Positions 35,940 to 45,411 of a DNA stretch of 64,000 nt are shown piece by piece. The position numbers were made by a program, and so were the translations under genes. Source of the DNA: Arthrobacter sp. B6 (GTDB lineage: Bacteria > Actinomycetota > Actinomycetes > Actinomycetales > Micrococcaceae). The stretch lies in the NCBI RefSeq assembly GCF_001663775.1, contig NZ_KV467168.1:1710870-1774869 (forward strand). Reading direction: 5' to 3'. The notes under the pieces are model-generated. The model did not search any database and was not told the origin of the DNA. It was given only the letters and a program-made list of their open reading frames with translations. Numbering within the stretch: position 1 is the stretch's first letter; each line of letters opens with the position of its first letter.

Positions 35940-36608
35940 ATGGATGTGCTCATCGTCGAGGACGACGACGCCATGGCGTCCGCCCTCGACGCAGCAGTGG
36001 TTTCCGCCGGTCACATGGCTTCCCGGGTTGCCCGCGGAGCTGACGCCCTCCTGGAACACCGGCGCTTCGAGGTCATCCTGCTCGATCTGGGGCTTCCCGA
36101 TATGGACGGCCTCGACGTCCTGCGCAAGCTCCGCCAGGTCACAACGGTTCCAATCCTGATCCTCACAGCCCGCGACGACGAACGCAGCGTGGTGCTTGGG
36201 CTGCGGTCGGGGGCTGACGACTACCTCGTCAAGCCGGTGAAACTGGTTGAGCTCCTGGCCCGCATCGAAGCCGTCACGCGGCGGGCAGGCCGGTCGAAGG
36301 ACATCAGGCAGCGGAACATCGTGCTGGGAGAGCTCCAGGTGGACGTTGAACGGCGTGTCGCCGCGATCGGCCCGCAAGTCCTGCCCTTAACCGCTACCGA
36401 GTTCGACCTGCTCGCGCTCCTGGCGAGCCATGCTGGCTCGGTGGTCACCCGGGAGCAGATCCTGGATGCGCTGTGGGGCGATGCGTTCCTCGCCTCGTCA
36501 CGGTCCCTTGACGTGCATCTGACGGGCCTTCGGGCGAAACTCAAGATGCCCGGGTTCATCATCAACATCCGCGGCGTGGGCTACCGGGTCGAGGCCGATT
36601 CCGCGTGA
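35940..36608 (+). CDS. OmpR/PhoB-type response regulator
   Basis: The ATG at 35940 opens directly on the receiver domain, MDVLIVEDDDAMASALDAAV (acidic pair), with the phosphoacceptor in VILLDLGLPDMDGLDVL, Thr in LILTARDDE and Lys in DDYLVKPVKLVELL. Residues about 125-220 are the winged-helix output domain (LPLTATEFDLLALLASHAGSVVTREQILDALWGD ... SSRSLDVHLTGLRAKL ... IRGVGYRVEA). 222 aa in total. It overlaps the histidine kinase gene by 4 bases (GTGA), so the pair is coupled, and a TAXI binding-protein gene is the third member of the operon. Confidence 0.93.
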   Translation: MDVLIVEDDDAMASALDAAVVSAGHMASRVARGADALLEHRRFEVILLDLGLPDMDGLDVLRKLRQVTTVPILILTARDDERSVVLGLRSGADDYLVKPVKLVELLARIEAVTRRAGRSKDIRQRNIVLGELQVDVERRVAAIGPQVLPLTATEFDLLALLASHAGSVVTREQILDALWGDAFLASSRSLDVHLTGLRAKLKMPGFIINIRGVGYRVEADSA

Positions 36609-38041
36609 AGCTGCGCGTCCTCGGTGTCCTGAGCGTTTTGTCCGTCCTTATCGTCATCTTCGCCTCCACCGCCATCCTGGCGTCGGCCAGCCGCGAGCTC
36701 ACCCAGGAACTCCAGATCAACCGGGCCGCTGCCCTTAATCGACTCGCGCAGGTGGCGTTCGACGCCGCGACGGAAGTTGGAGATGCCCAGCAGCTGCAGG
36801 CCGAGATGGACAGGTATTCGGAACTGTATGGGGAAGGGGTTCTGGTCCGCCTCCAGACAGGCACGCTGCATTCGGGGGGCCTGAGCGAGGACAGGACAGA
36901 TGTCCGGGATGCGCTGGCCAGGGCGAACCTGAACCTCAACGACACCACGCTCTCTCCGCTGCAGCCTTTCGGAAGCGGTTCTGAAGTGATTTCCCGCTCC
37001 TTCGGAAGCGCAAGCCAGGTTCTTGGTGCGGCGGTCCTGGAGGTCAACCTGGATGCGGCCCGGCAGAAGCTGCGGGAGCGTTGGCTGTTCGTCGGAGTGG
37101 CCGCGGCCGCCCTCGCCGCGGTGCTCCTGCTCGGTGCCGCGCGCGTGACCAGGTGGGTGCTTCGCCCTGTGCACCGCCTGAATTCGGCGGTCACGGAGCT
37201 TGAGGCAACGGGCCGCACCGGCCAGCTTCCGGAGGACGGGCCACCGGAGCTGCGGGAACTGAGCCGATCGTTCACCCGAATGGCGCGGACAGTCAGCGAC
37301 AGCATCGACTCCCAGCGGCAGCTGATTGCCGACACCTCCCATCAGTTGCGCAATCCCGTGGGAGCCCTGCGGTTGAGGATCGACTTACTGCAGCTTGAAC
37401 TGCACACCGCCCGGGAACATCAAGCGGCAGCTGGCGTTCTCGCCGAACTGGAACGTGTGGAAGAGATCCTGGACGGCGTACTGCGGCTGGCCGCGGCGGA
37501 GCACAGGGCCTTCGAAGACTCTGCCCGGGGGCCGCAGGGGCACCCTTCACACGGGATCCCTGCCCTCATTGACCCCTACCCGATCCTGCAGGAGGAAGCG
37601 GAGCGGGCCGGGCCGGCGGCGCAGCGCAGCGGCTCATCGATCCTGTTGGAGGATCCGCCTGACCCGGCGGTGCACATCGCCTGCAACGCCGCCGAACTGG
37701 CCCAGATGGCGGGGGAACTGATCAACAACGCCATCAAATACGCGGCCGGTGCCCGCATTACGGTGGCGGTCAGGGCTCGCCCGGACGCGGTCGCCGTCGA
37801 AATTTCCGACGCCGGCCCCGGGCTTTCTGCCGAAGAACTGTCAGCTGCCCCGAGCCGGTTCTGGCGTTCCCCGCGGCACCGGGAGACGCGCGGCAACGGG
37901 CTGGGCATGACCATCGTGGACAAACTGGCGGGAGCCAACGGGGGCCGCCTGCTGCTGGCCGAAGCCTCGCCGCATGGCCTGATCGCACGCATCGAGTTTC
38001 CGCGCGCTGAGGTCCAGCCAGGCAAAGGGGGCCCTGCGTGA
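36605..38041 (+). CDS. Sensor histidine kinase
   Basis: A 478-aa membrane kinase with a GTG start at 36605. An N-terminal helix (LGVLSVLSVLIVIFASTAILA) and a second one near 160-180 (LFVGVAAAALAAVLLLGAARV) border an extracytoplasmic sensor of about 130 aa. HAMP follows, then the HisKA motif LIADTSHQLRNPVGALRLRIDLLQ with the phosphorylated His, and an HATPase domain with N-box NNAIKYAAG, DAGPGLS and GNGLGMTIV. The four-base overlaps on both sides join it to the response regulator and to the TAXI protein. The arrangement resembles TctDE-type systems, where the periplasmic binding protein supplies the ligand signal. Confidence 0.93.
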   Translation: MKLRVLGVLSVLSVLIVIFASTAILASASRELTQELQINRAAALNRLAQVAFDAATEVGDAQQLQAEMDRYSELYGEGVLVRLQTGTLHSGGLSEDRTDVRDALARANLNLNDTTLSPLQPFGSGSEVISRSFGSASQVLGAAVLEVNLDAARQKLRERWLFVGVAAAALAAVLLLGAARVTRWVLRPVHRLNSAVTELEATGRTGQLPEDGPPELRELSRSFTRMARTVSDSIDSQRQLIADTSHQLRNPVGALRLRIDLLQLELHTAREHQAAAGVLAELERVEEILDGVLRLAAAEHRAFEDSARGPQGHPSHGIPALIDPYPILQEEAERAGPAAQRSGSSILLEDPPDPAVHIACNAAELAQMAGELINNAIKYAAGARITVAVRARPDAVAVEISDAGPGLSAEELSAAPSRFWRSPRHRETRGNGLGMTIVDKLAGANGGRLLLAEASPHGLIARIEFPRAEVQPGKGGPA

Positions 38042-39069
38042 CCGGAAAAGCGTGTGTGGCTGGCGTCCCCGCTGGCCTCCCGCCAAGGCGGGCCGTCCTG
38101 GCAGCCGGACTGGCTGCCGGGCTGGCGGGCTGGTTGCCGGCGCTCACTGGCTGCACTTCGGGGCAGCGGCCTGGCACCGTGACTGTGGCCGGGGGTGAGC
38201 CGGGAGGCTTCTATCTGGAGTTCGCTACGCTACTGGCGGAGTCCCTCCAGCGTCATGGCGTGGCAGACAAAGCGGCAGCACTGACCACCGGGGGCAGCCT
38301 GGACAACCTCGACCAACTGCTGACGGGGCAGGCCACGTTCGCGGTGGCGCTGGCCGACGCCGCGGCGCAGAGGATACCGAGCGACAGCACCTCGGATGGT
38401 GGCATCTCGGCCCTCGGAAGGGTGTACGAAAACTACGTCCACTGCGTCGTACGGAAAGACAGCGGCATCCGCGACCTCGCCGGTCTGGCCGGCAGGACAG
38501 TAGCTGTTGGCGAACCCGGCTCCGGGACCTCCTTGACCACGCCACGCCTGCTCGAGGCCGCCGGGCTGGAGTCTGCTGCGGCAGGCGCTGCCCCCGCCGC
38601 CGGCGTCAACAAGAGTGTCACTGTGCTGAACCTCGGACTCAACGCAGGGATCGCGGCGCTGCGTGAGGCATCTGTGGATGCATTGTTCTGGTCCGGCGGT
38701 GTGCCAACGGCTGCCATCGCCGCCGCGCACAACGACGTCGGGCTCGGATTCCTTGACCTCGCCCACCTGCTACCGGCGCTGCGGGCGAAGTGCGGCGCGT
38801 TCTACGACCGGGTGCTGATCCCGGAAGGGGCCTATGAGGGCGTTCCGGCGGTGTGGACGGTCGGCGTCGCCAACCTGCTTCTGTGCCGCAATGACCTGGA
38901 TGAGCGGACGGTGAAGAGGACCGTCGAACTGCTGGTCGGCCATGCCGAGGAACTGATTCCCCGCTCCAGCCTGGGGGTCCAGTTCCTGAGCCGGGAGTCG
39001 CTGATCAACACCGCCGGCCTGCCATTGCACCCTGCAGCAGCCGCCGCCTATCGTCAACTGCACGGCTAG
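38038..39069 (+). CDS. TAXI-family TRAP-type solute-binding lipoprotein
   Basis: A 343-aa protein, GTG start, overlapping the kinase gene by GTGA. The N-terminus has twin Arg (PPRRAVLAAGLAAGLAGWLPALTGC), ending in a lipobox LTGC. The mature part reads VTVAGGEPGGFYLEFATLLAESL ... TTGGSLDNLDQLLTGQATFAVALADAA ... DLAGLAGRTVAVGEPGSGTSLTTPRLLEAAG ... DALFWSGGVPTAAIAA, the TAXI (TRAP-associated extracytoplasmic immunogenic) pattern that binds small carboxylates such as glutamate. No TRAP membrane subunit (DctQM or fused 4TM-12TM) is encoded nearby, so the protein may serve as an extracellular sensor partner for the kinase rather than for transport. Confidence 0.9.
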   Translation: MTGKACVAGVPAGLPPRRAVLAAGLAAGLAGWLPALTGCTSGQRPGTVTVAGGEPGGFYLEFATLLAESLQRHGVADKAAALTTGGSLDNLDQLLTGQATFAVALADAAAQRIPSDSTSDGGISALGRVYENYVHCVVRKDSGIRDLAGLAGRTVAVGEPGSGTSLTTPRLLEAAGLESAAAGAAPAAGVNKSVTVLNLGLNAGIAALREASVDALFWSGGVPTAAIAAAHNDVGLGFLDLAHLLPALRAKCGAFYDRVLIPEGAYEGVPAVWTVGVANLLLCRNDLDERTVKRTVELLVGHAEELIPRSSLGVQFLSRESLINTAGLPLHPAAAAAYRQLHG

Positions 39070-39221
39070 GGCTTCCCGGAGGCCGGGCAGCGTCACGCAG
39101 GGCAGGCTTTCCAGCTGTCCGGGCGGGTCAAACCGCGGATTCCCGGGCCAGGAGAGCCCAAGCCGAGCCAAAAGCGTGCCCGGAGTGACGCCGACGGGCA
39201 TGTTCAGGGCAAGAGGGTCCC

Positions 39222-40736
39222 TCAGCTCCCCGAGTGCGTCTGGAGGAAGCTGTACACCTCAGTCTCGTCGACGCCGGGAAACGCCCCCGGCGGCATGGCG
39301 GCCAGCAGGTGCGAATGGGCCCGGGCGGACGGCCACGCGTTGCCAGCCCATTCCGAGGCCAGCTCCGCCGGCGGGCGCTTGCAGCAGTTTTCATCCGGGC
39401 AGGTGGACTTTGACCTCTCGGTGGTGTCCCGCCCGCGGAACCACTTTACGTGCGCGTAGGGCACACCGACGGACAGCGAAAACTCACCGTTGGCGGAGCG
39501 TTCCGTCCGCGCTGTGCACCAATACGTCCCGGCCGGGGTGTCCGTGTACTGGCAGTACGCACGGAACTTGTCCGGGACGTCGAAGACCACCCGGGAGGTC
39601 CACTGTTTGCACGACGGTTGGCCCTCAATGGCGCCGGTGTGGTCCTGCGGGAACGTCACGCCGTCGTTTTCGTAGGCCTTAAAGATGATCCCGCTCTGGT
39701 GCGTCTTCTGAAAGTGCGTTCGGATGTCCAGGTGCTGGGTGGCGAGGTTGGTGAAACGGTGCGCGGCCGTTTCGTAGGACACGGCGAAAGCGTCACGGAT
39801 GTCCTCCACTGCGATTTCCTTGGCTTGCTTGGCCTTCTGAAGGAACTCCACCGTTGCCTTCTCCGGCAGCATCAGGGCGGCGGCGAAATAATTGGTGGCA
39901 ACGCGCTGCATCAGGAAATCGCCGTAATTCCTGGGCGTCTGGTGGCCCAGGACATAGTGGCCCAACGCCTGCAGCAGCACCGACCTGGGGTCGTGGTCCG
40001 TCCGCTGGTTCTGCGTGAGATAAATTCTGTGGTTCTTAAGATCGGTCACAGAACGCGTTGAGTGCGGCAAATCGCCCACGTGATGCAGGCTGAATCCGAG
40101 ATGCGCGGCGATGTCCGCGATGACGTGCTGGGACAGCGGGCCCGTGGTGTGGCCGACACTGGCCAGTACCTTCTGCGCCTCCGCTTCATACTCCGGAAAA
40201 TAGTTGTTCCGCTCGCGCATCATTGCCCTCAGTTCACCGTTAGCGCGGCGGGCCTCTTCCGGTGTGGCGATCTGCTCGTTGAGCTTGCGCTCCAGCTCGT
40301 GCTGCAGGCCCACCATGGACTCGAGCACATCCATCGGTAGCCGCGAGCTGATACGGATTTTGGGCAGGTTCAGTGACTCGTAGATGGGGCTGCGCTGGTA
40401 CCGTTCCAGCTCGATTTCAAGCGCGGCCCGGCGGTTGGGCGGTTCGGACCCGAGCAGCTGGTCGATGCCCACATTCAGCGCTGCCGCGAGCTGCTGCAGA
40501 AGCCCCAGTTTGGGCTCGCGTTTGCCGTTCTCAATCAGGCTCAATTGGCTGGGGGCGGTCCCGACGGCGGCACTCAAGTCATCGAGTGTCAGGCCGGCGG
40601 CCTTGCGCAAGTGGCGGACCCGGCGGCCCAGGCTGATGACGTCCAGTTCCGGGGCGGCGGCGGACGACGGCGGGGCGGCGGCTTTATGGTTCCAGCTCGA
40701 AGGGGACATTTCTTGAGGATACGCGAAGAAGTGCAT
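39222..40736 (-). CDS. ramB: RamB-type XRE regulator (short-chain fatty acyl regulator family)
   Basis: A 504-aa regulator. Residues about 35-95 are an XRE HTH (LGRRVRHLRKAAGLTLDDLSAAVGTAPSQLSLIENGKREPKLGLLQQLAAALNV). A central IrrE/DUF955-like region follows, where the metallopeptidase HExxH is replaced by LGHYVLGH, so no protease activity is expected. The C-terminal domain has a Cys cluster (CPDENCCKRPP). This architecture is that of RamB/PrpC-type regulators that control acetate and propionate genes. It is divergent from aceA, and tandem GAAGTGC words fill the intergene. The ATG at 40736 follows GGAAAG; Met at 40709 is an alternative but lacks a ribosome-binding site. Confidence 0.88.
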   Translation of the reverse strand: MHFFAYPQEMSPSSWNHKAAAPPSSAAAPELDVISLGRRVRHLRKAAGLTLDDLSAAVGTAPSQLSLIENGKREPKLGLLQQLAAALNVGIDQLLGSEPPNRRAALEIELERYQRSPIYESLNLPKIRISSRLPMDVLESMVGLQHELERKLNEQIATPEEARRANGELRAMMRERNNYFPEYEAEAQKVLASVGHTTGPLSQHVIADIAAHLGFSLHHVGDLPHSTRSVTDLKNHRIYLTQNQRTDHDPRSVLLQALGHYVLGHQTPRNYGDFLMQRVATNYFAAALMLPEKATVEFLQKAKQAKEIAVEDIRDAFAVSYETAAHRFTNLATQHLDIRTHFQKTHQSGIIFKAYENDGVTFPQDHTGAIEGQPSCKQWTSRVVFDVPDKFRAYCQYTDTPAGTYWCTARTERSANGEFSLSVGVPYAHVKWFRGRDTTERSKSTCPDENCCKRPPAELASEWAGNAWPSARAHSHLLAAMPPGAFPGVDETEVYSFLQTHSGS

Positions 40737-40790
40737 TTCTTTCCATGATTTTCCTCTAGAGAAGTGCTTGGAAGTGCTGAAAAGTAGTGA
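40727..40790. promoter_or_regulatory. Tandem GAAGTGC repeats between ramB and aceA
   Basis: GAAGTGCTTG (40761-40770), GAAGTGCTGA (40771-40780) and AAAGTAGTGA (40781-40790) are three head-to-tail 10-mers in helical phase; a fourth AGAAGTGC lies at 40727-40734 over the ramB start codon. This is a plausible RamB binding array for autoregulation and control of aceA, 100 bases upstream of the aceA ATG. Confidence 0.5.
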
Positions 40791-40890
40791 TCACGGAAAG
40801 AAACACCGCACCGGGGTAGCCGGCCGGGACTGCAAGGACGCAGCCCCGGCCGGCGGATAACCACCCCGGAGCTCAATCAAGGAGACAACG

Positions 40891-42222
40891 ATGACTGCAG
40901 CATTTGAGCCCACCCAGCAGCCGTCCGCCCAGGACACAGCAAGCACGCAGGCCGCCGCCCTGGAGCTCGAGTGGGCCGCCAACCCCCGCTGGGAAGGTGT
41001 GACCCGGGACTACTCAGCTTCCGACGTCGTCCGTCTCCGCGGCCGCGTCTCCGAAGAGCACACCCTGGCCCGCCGCGGCTCCGAGAAGCTGTGGAAGCAA
41101 CTGATCGAGGAGCACAAGACCGGCGGCTACACGAACGCCCTCGGTGCCCTGACCGGCAACCAGGCCGTACAGCAGGTCAAGGCCGGACTCCGGGCCATCT
41201 ACCTCTCGGGCTGGCAGGTCGCCGCCGATGCCAACAACTCCGGCCACACGTACCCGGACCAGTCGCTGTACCCGGCCAACTCGGTCCCCACCGTGGTGCG
41301 CCGCATCAACAACGCCCTGCTCCGGGCGGACCAGATCGAGTTCTCCGAAGGCATCTCCACCGTTGAGGACTGGATGGTCCCGATCGTCGCCGACGCCGAA
41401 GCCGGCTTCGGTGGCCCCCTGAACGCCTATGAACTCATGAAATCCATGATCCAGGCCGGCGCCTCAGGGGTGCACTGGGAGGACCAGCTCGCCTCGGAGA
41501 AGAAGTGCGGCCACCTCGGCGGTAAGGTCCTGATCCCCACCCAACAGCACGTCCGGACCCTGAACGCCGCCCGCCTGGCAGCGGACGTCGCCGGCACCCC
41601 GTCGGTGGTCATCGCCCGCACCGACGCGGAGGCAGCAACCCTGATCACCTCCGACGTCGATCCCCGCGACCAGGAATTCGTCACCGGCGAGCGGACCCCG
41701 GAGGGCTTCTACAAGGTCCGCAACGGCATCGAACCCTGCATCGCCCGCGCCAAGGCCTACGCACCCTACTCCGACCTGATCTGGATGGAAACGGGCACCC
41801 CGGACCTGGAACTGGCGCGCAAATTCGCCGAAGCCGTCAAGGCCGACTTCCCGGACCAGATGCTCTCCTACAACTGCTCTCCGTCGTTCAACTGGCGCAA
41901 GCACCTGGACGACGCCACCATCGCGAAGTTCCAGCGTGAACTCGGCGCCATGGGCTTCACGTTCCAGTTCATCACCCTGGCCGGATTCCACGCCCTGAAC
42001 TACTCGATGTTCGACCTCGCCCACGGCTACGCCCGTGAAGGCATGAGCGCCTACGTCGAGCTCCAGGAAAAGGAATTCGCCTCCGAATCCCGCGGCTACA
42101 CCGCAACCAAGCACCAGCGCGAAGTCGGCACCGGCTACTTCGACGACATCGCCACCGCGCTCAACCCGAACGCCTCCACCCTGGCACTGGTGGGATCCAC
42201 CGAAGAAGGCCAGTTCCACTAG
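40891..42222 (+). CDS. aceA: Isocitrate lyase
   Basis: 443 aa. The active-site loop reads [15 protein letters not shown] with the catalytic Cys, and [32 protein letters not shown] and [31 protein letters not shown] are the metal and substrate motifs. The enzyme cleaves isocitrate to glyoxylate and succinate. AAGGAGACAACG precedes the ATG. It is followed after 96 bases by malate synthase on the same strand, with a hairpin between, and is divergent from ramB, so acetate-responsive control is expected. Confidence 0.97.
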   Translation: MTAAFEPTQQPSAQDTASTQAAALELEWAANPRWEGVTRDYSASDVVRLRGRVSEEHTLARRGSEKLWKQLIEEHKTGGYTNALGALTGNQAVQQVKAGLRAIYLSGWQVAADANNSGHTYPDQSLYPANSVPTVVRRINNALLRADQIEFSEGISTVEDWMVPIVADAEAGFGGPLNAYELMKSMIQAGASGVHWEDQLASEKKCGHLGGKVLIPTQQHVRTLNAARLAADVAGTPSVVIARTDAEAATLITSDVDPRDQEFVTGERTPEGFYKVRNGIEPCIARAKAYAPYSDLIWMETGTPDLELARKFAEAVKADFPDQMLSYNCSPSFNWRKHLDDATIAKFQRELGAMGFTFQFITLAGFHALNYSMFDLAHGYAREGMSAYVELQEKEFASESRGYTATKHQREVGTGYFDDIATALNPNASTLALVGSTEEGQFH

Positions 42223-42238
42223 AAACTTCCCCAAGTAA

Positions 42239-42286
42239 GTAGCACTAGGTGTCGTTTTGGAGACTCAAAACGACACTTACTGCTAC
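42239..42286. repeat. Hairpin between aceA and aceB
   Basis: GTGTCGTTTTG (42249-42259) is inverted at 42266-42276 around GAGACT, extended outward by GTAGCA (42239-42244) and TGCTAC (42281-42286). It starts 17 bases after the aceA stop and ends 31 bases before the aceB ATG. It may terminate part of the transcripts or stabilise the aceA message. Confidence 0.65.
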
Positions 42287-42317
42287 CCAGTTTGGGCACA
42301 GCACCAGGAGACTTGAA

Positions 42318-43970
42318 ATGAACACCTTCACTGACAACATCACCATCAACGGGATCACGTTGACCGCGCAGCCCATCTGCCGGCAGAACGAGGTGCTGAC
42401 TCCGGATGCTTTGGATTTTGTGGCCAAGCTGCACCGGGCTACTGCCGAACGCCGGCAGGATCTGCTGCAGGCACGCCGGACGCGCCGGGCCGAAATCGCC
42501 GGCGGCCAGGACCCGCGGTTCCTCCGGGAGACTGAAGGTATCCGTAATGACCCGTCGTGGCGGGTGGCTCCCCCTGCCCCTGGCCTGGAGGACCGGCGCG
42601 TGGAGATCACCGGTCCGGTGGACAAGAAGATGACCATCAACGCCCTGAATTCCGGCGCGAAGGTCTGGCTCGCCGACATGGAGGACTCCTCCACCCCCAC
42701 CTGGCGCAACGTCATCAAGGGCCAGCTGAACCTCACGGACGCGCTGGAACGCCGGATCGACTTCACCTCCCCCGAGGGCAAGGAATACAAGCTCCGCCCG
42801 GCCGGGGAACTGCCCACCATCGTGGTCCGCCCCCGCGGCTGGCACCTGCCCGAAAAGCACATGCTCATCGACGGGACCCCTGTTGCCGGCGGCATCGTGG
42901 ACTTCGGCCTGTTCTTCTTCCACAACGCCCGCCGCCTCCTGGCCCAGGGCAAAGGCCCCTACTTCTACCTGCCCAAGATCGAAAACCACCTCGAAGCCCG
43001 GATCTGGAACGACATCTTCGTCCTCGCCCAGGACCTCCTCGGCATCCCGCAGGGCACCATCCGCGCCACTGTGCTGATCGAGACCATCACCGCAGCCTTC
43101 GAGATGGAGGAAATCCTCTACGAACTGCGTGACCACGCCGCGGGCCTGAACGCCGGCCGCTGGGACTACATCTTCTCCCTGATCAAGAACTTCCGCACCC
43201 GCGGCCCCCGCTTCGTCCTCCCGGACCGCGCCCAGGTGACCATGACCCAGCCTTTCATGCGCGCCTACACCGAACAACTGGTCCGCGCCTGCCACAAACG
43301 CGGCGCCATGGCCATCGGCGGCATGGCAGCAGCAGTGCCCAACCGCAAGGACGAAGCCGCAAACACCAACGCGTTCGAGAAAGTCCGGGCGGACAAAGCC
43401 CGCGAGGCCAACGACGGCTTCGACGGCTCCTGGGTGGCCCACCCGGACCTCGTGCCGGTCTGCCGCGAAGTGTTCGACACCATCCTCGGCGACCGGCCCA
43501 ACCAACTGGACCGCACCCGCGAGGACGTCACCCCGGACGACCGCGCCCTCATCAACGTCGCCGCAACCGAAGGCACCATCACCGAACAGGGCATCCGGAA
43601 CAACATCGAGGTAGGCATCCGCTACATCGAATCCTGGCTGCGCGGGAACGGCGCGGTGGCAATCCACAACCTCATGGAAGACGCCGCCACCGCCGAGATC
43701 TCCCGCTCCCAGCTCTGGCAGTGGATGTACGCCAGGGCCATCACCGACCACGGCGAAATAATCACCCACCACTGGATCGAGGAACTCCTCGACGAAGAAT
43801 TCGCACGCCTGGAACGCTTCGACGGCGACCGCTTCGAAGACGCGCGCGACATCTTCGAAGAGGTCACCCTGGCCCAGGATTTCCCGTCCTTCCTGACGCT
43901 TCCCGCCTATGCGAGGTACCTGACGGAGGCCCGCGAAAAGGCCACCGTCGAGGAGCTCGCCGCGGCGTAA
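42318..43970 (+). CDS. aceB: Malate synthase A
   Basis: The ATG at 42318 follows CCAGGAG and gives 550 aa, the size of malate synthase A. Key segments: [36 protein letters not shown] with the catalytic Arg, [54 protein letters not shown] (catalytic Glu and metal ligands) and [13 protein letters not shown] [14 protein letters not shown] with the C-terminal Asp region ([18 protein letters not shown]). It condenses glyoxylate with acetyl-CoA to malate, completing the shunt started by aceA. Confidence 0.97.
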   Translation: MNTFTDNITINGITLTAQPICRQNEVLTPDALDFVAKLHRATAERRQDLLQARRTRRAEIAGGQDPRFLRETEGIRNDPSWRVAPPAPGLEDRRVEITGPVDKKMTINALNSGAKVWLADMEDSSTPTWRNVIKGQLNLTDALERRIDFTSPEGKEYKLRPAGELPTIVVRPRGWHLPEKHMLIDGTPVAGGIVDFGLFFFHNARRLLAQGKGPYFYLPKIENHLEARIWNDIFVLAQDLLGIPQGTIRATVLIETITAAFEMEEILYELRDHAAGLNAGRWDYIFSLIKNFRTRGPRFVLPDRAQVTMTQPFMRAYTEQLVRACHKRGAMAIGGMAAAVPNRKDEAANTNAFEKVRADKAREANDGFDGSWVAHPDLVPVCREVFDTILGDRPNQLDRTREDVTPDDRALINVAATEGTITEQGIRNNIEVGIRYIESWLRGNGAVAIHNLMEDAATAEISRSQLWQWMYARAITDHGEIITHHWIEELLDEEFARLERFDGDRFEDARDIFEEVTLAQDFPSFLTLPAYARYLTEAREKATVEELAAA

Positions 43971-44057
43971 CCGATTTCCGTCCGTCGGGCCGGCGCGCCC
44001 TTCGCAACAGGCACCCCGAGATCCGGGGGCCGGCCCGGCGACGGAACCACCCCCTAC

Positions 44058-44152
44058 GCGCGAACGTACACGTGGGGCCCTGGAATCTGCGGATTCCAGG
44101 GCCTCAACTGTACGTTCGCGCTGTTCTTTGGGCCTGAAGTGTACGTTCGCGC
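44058..44152. repeat. GCGCGAACGTACA-family repeat, copy 2 (three arms)
   Basis: GCGCGAACGTACACGTGGGG... begins at 44058; inverted arms GGGCCTCAACTGTACGTTCGCGC end at 44121 and 44152, so this site has one forward and two reverse arms. The centre (44079-44100) is its own palindrome, CCTGGAATC/GATTCCAGG. It lies 88 bases after the aceB stop. The rest of 43971-44444 (474 bases before the next gene) contains no recognisable gene or promoter. Confidence 0.7.
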
Positions 44153-44444
44153 CGGGGCCAGGGTGCGGAGGCCAGGGTGCAGGGACGGGTGGGGCGCTGC
44201 CGGTGACGGGAAGAGACGACGACGGCGGGACGCGTCAGCGGCCCTTCGGCACCCGCCGCACGGCGAGGGTTCTGCAGGGGAAGAACGTCAGCACGGACAG
44301 GCGAGCAGGATCCAGGCATTCCGGACCCCGGCCAGAAGCCACTCACGACGCGCGGCACCGGCCCTCGGCAGCCGGGGCGCCGAGGCTACGATAAGCCCAT
44401 GCCCTCGACCAGCAAGGTCTGACAGTGTGATGAAGGGAACAGAC

Positions 44445-45404
44445 ATGCAGCAGCGGCTTGCCATCCTGGACGACTACCAGGGTGTGGCCCACGGCTTCGC
44501 CGACTGGGCCGCGCTCGAACAGGACGGCGTCTCCGTCACCGCCTTCCGGGAGCCGTTCACCGGCGAAGACGCCCTGGTGGCGGCCCTCGCGGACGTCGGA
44601 ATCGTCATCGCCATGCGCGAGCGGACCCCCTTTCCCCGCTCAGTGCTGGAGAAGCTGCCCGCACTGAAGCTGCTGGTCACCACTGGCATGGCAAATGCCT
44701 CCATAGACGTCGCTGCCGCCGCTGAACTGGGCATCACCGTGTGCGGCACCGCCGGGTCCCCTGCCGCGGCACCGGAAATGACGTGGGCCCTGCTGCTCGC
44801 GGCTGCCCGGAACGTCCCTGCCGAGGAGAACTCGCTGCGGGCCGGCTCGTGGCAAACCACGGTGGGATTCGAGCTGGCCGGCAAGACACTGGGCATCGTG
44901 GGGCTGGGCAAGATCGGCCGCAGGATCGCCACGTACGGCCAGGCCTTTGGGATGGAGGTGCTCGCCTGGAGCCAAAACCTCACCGATGATGCTGCCGCCG
45001 AGGCCGGTGTGCAGAGGGTCAGCAAGGAGGAGCTTTTTCGGAATTCCGACGTCGCCACCCTCCACCTGCGGTTGTCTGCACGTTCCGAGGGCATTGTGGG
45101 TGAGCCGGAACTGCGGCTCCTGGGGCCCGAGGGCATCCTGGTGAACACGGCCCGCGGGCCGCTGGTCGACCAGGACGCGCTGGTCCGTGCGCTGGCTGGG
45201 GGGTGGATCCGCGGAGCGGCCCTTGACGTCTTCGACCAGGAACCGCTTCCTGCGGGCCATCCGCTCCTCACCGCCCCCAACACGGTGTTGTCCCCGCACC
45301 TGGGATACGTCACCACCGAAAGCTACCGGCAGTTCTACGGCGGAGCATTCGAGGACGTCACGGCGTGGCTTGCCGGTTCACCTGTTCGCGTGATCACCCC
45401 GTAG
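44445..45404 (+). CDS. D-2-hydroxyacid dehydrogenase family protein
   Basis: The ATG at 44445 has GAAGGG 7-8 bases upstream and gives 319 aa; an in-frame ATG at 44430 lacks a ribosome-binding site. The Rossmann motif is LGIVGLGKIGRRIA; the catalytic residues are Arg in TLHLRLSARS, Glu in DVFDQEPLPAGHPL and His in VLSPHLGYVT. The N-terminal TTGMANASIDVAAAAELGITVCGT is typical of phosphoglycerate/glycerate-type dehydrogenases. The substrate is unknown. It converges on the ROK gene. Confidence 0.9.
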   Translation: MQQRLAILDDYQGVAHGFADWAALEQDGVSVTAFREPFTGEDALVAALADVGIVIAMRERTPFPRSVLEKLPALKLLVTTGMANASIDVAAAAELGITVCGTAGSPAAAPEMTWALLLAAARNVPAEENSLRAGSWQTTVGFELAGKTLGIVGLGKIGRRIATYGQAFGMEVLAWSQNLTDDAAAEAGVQRVSKEELFRNSDVATLHLRLSARSEGIVGEPELRLLGPEGILVNTARGPLVDQDALVRALAGGWIRGAALDVFDQEPLPAGHPLLTAPNTVLSPHLGYVTTESYRQFYGGAFEDVTAWLAGSPVRVITP

Positions 45405-45411
45405 GCAGGAG

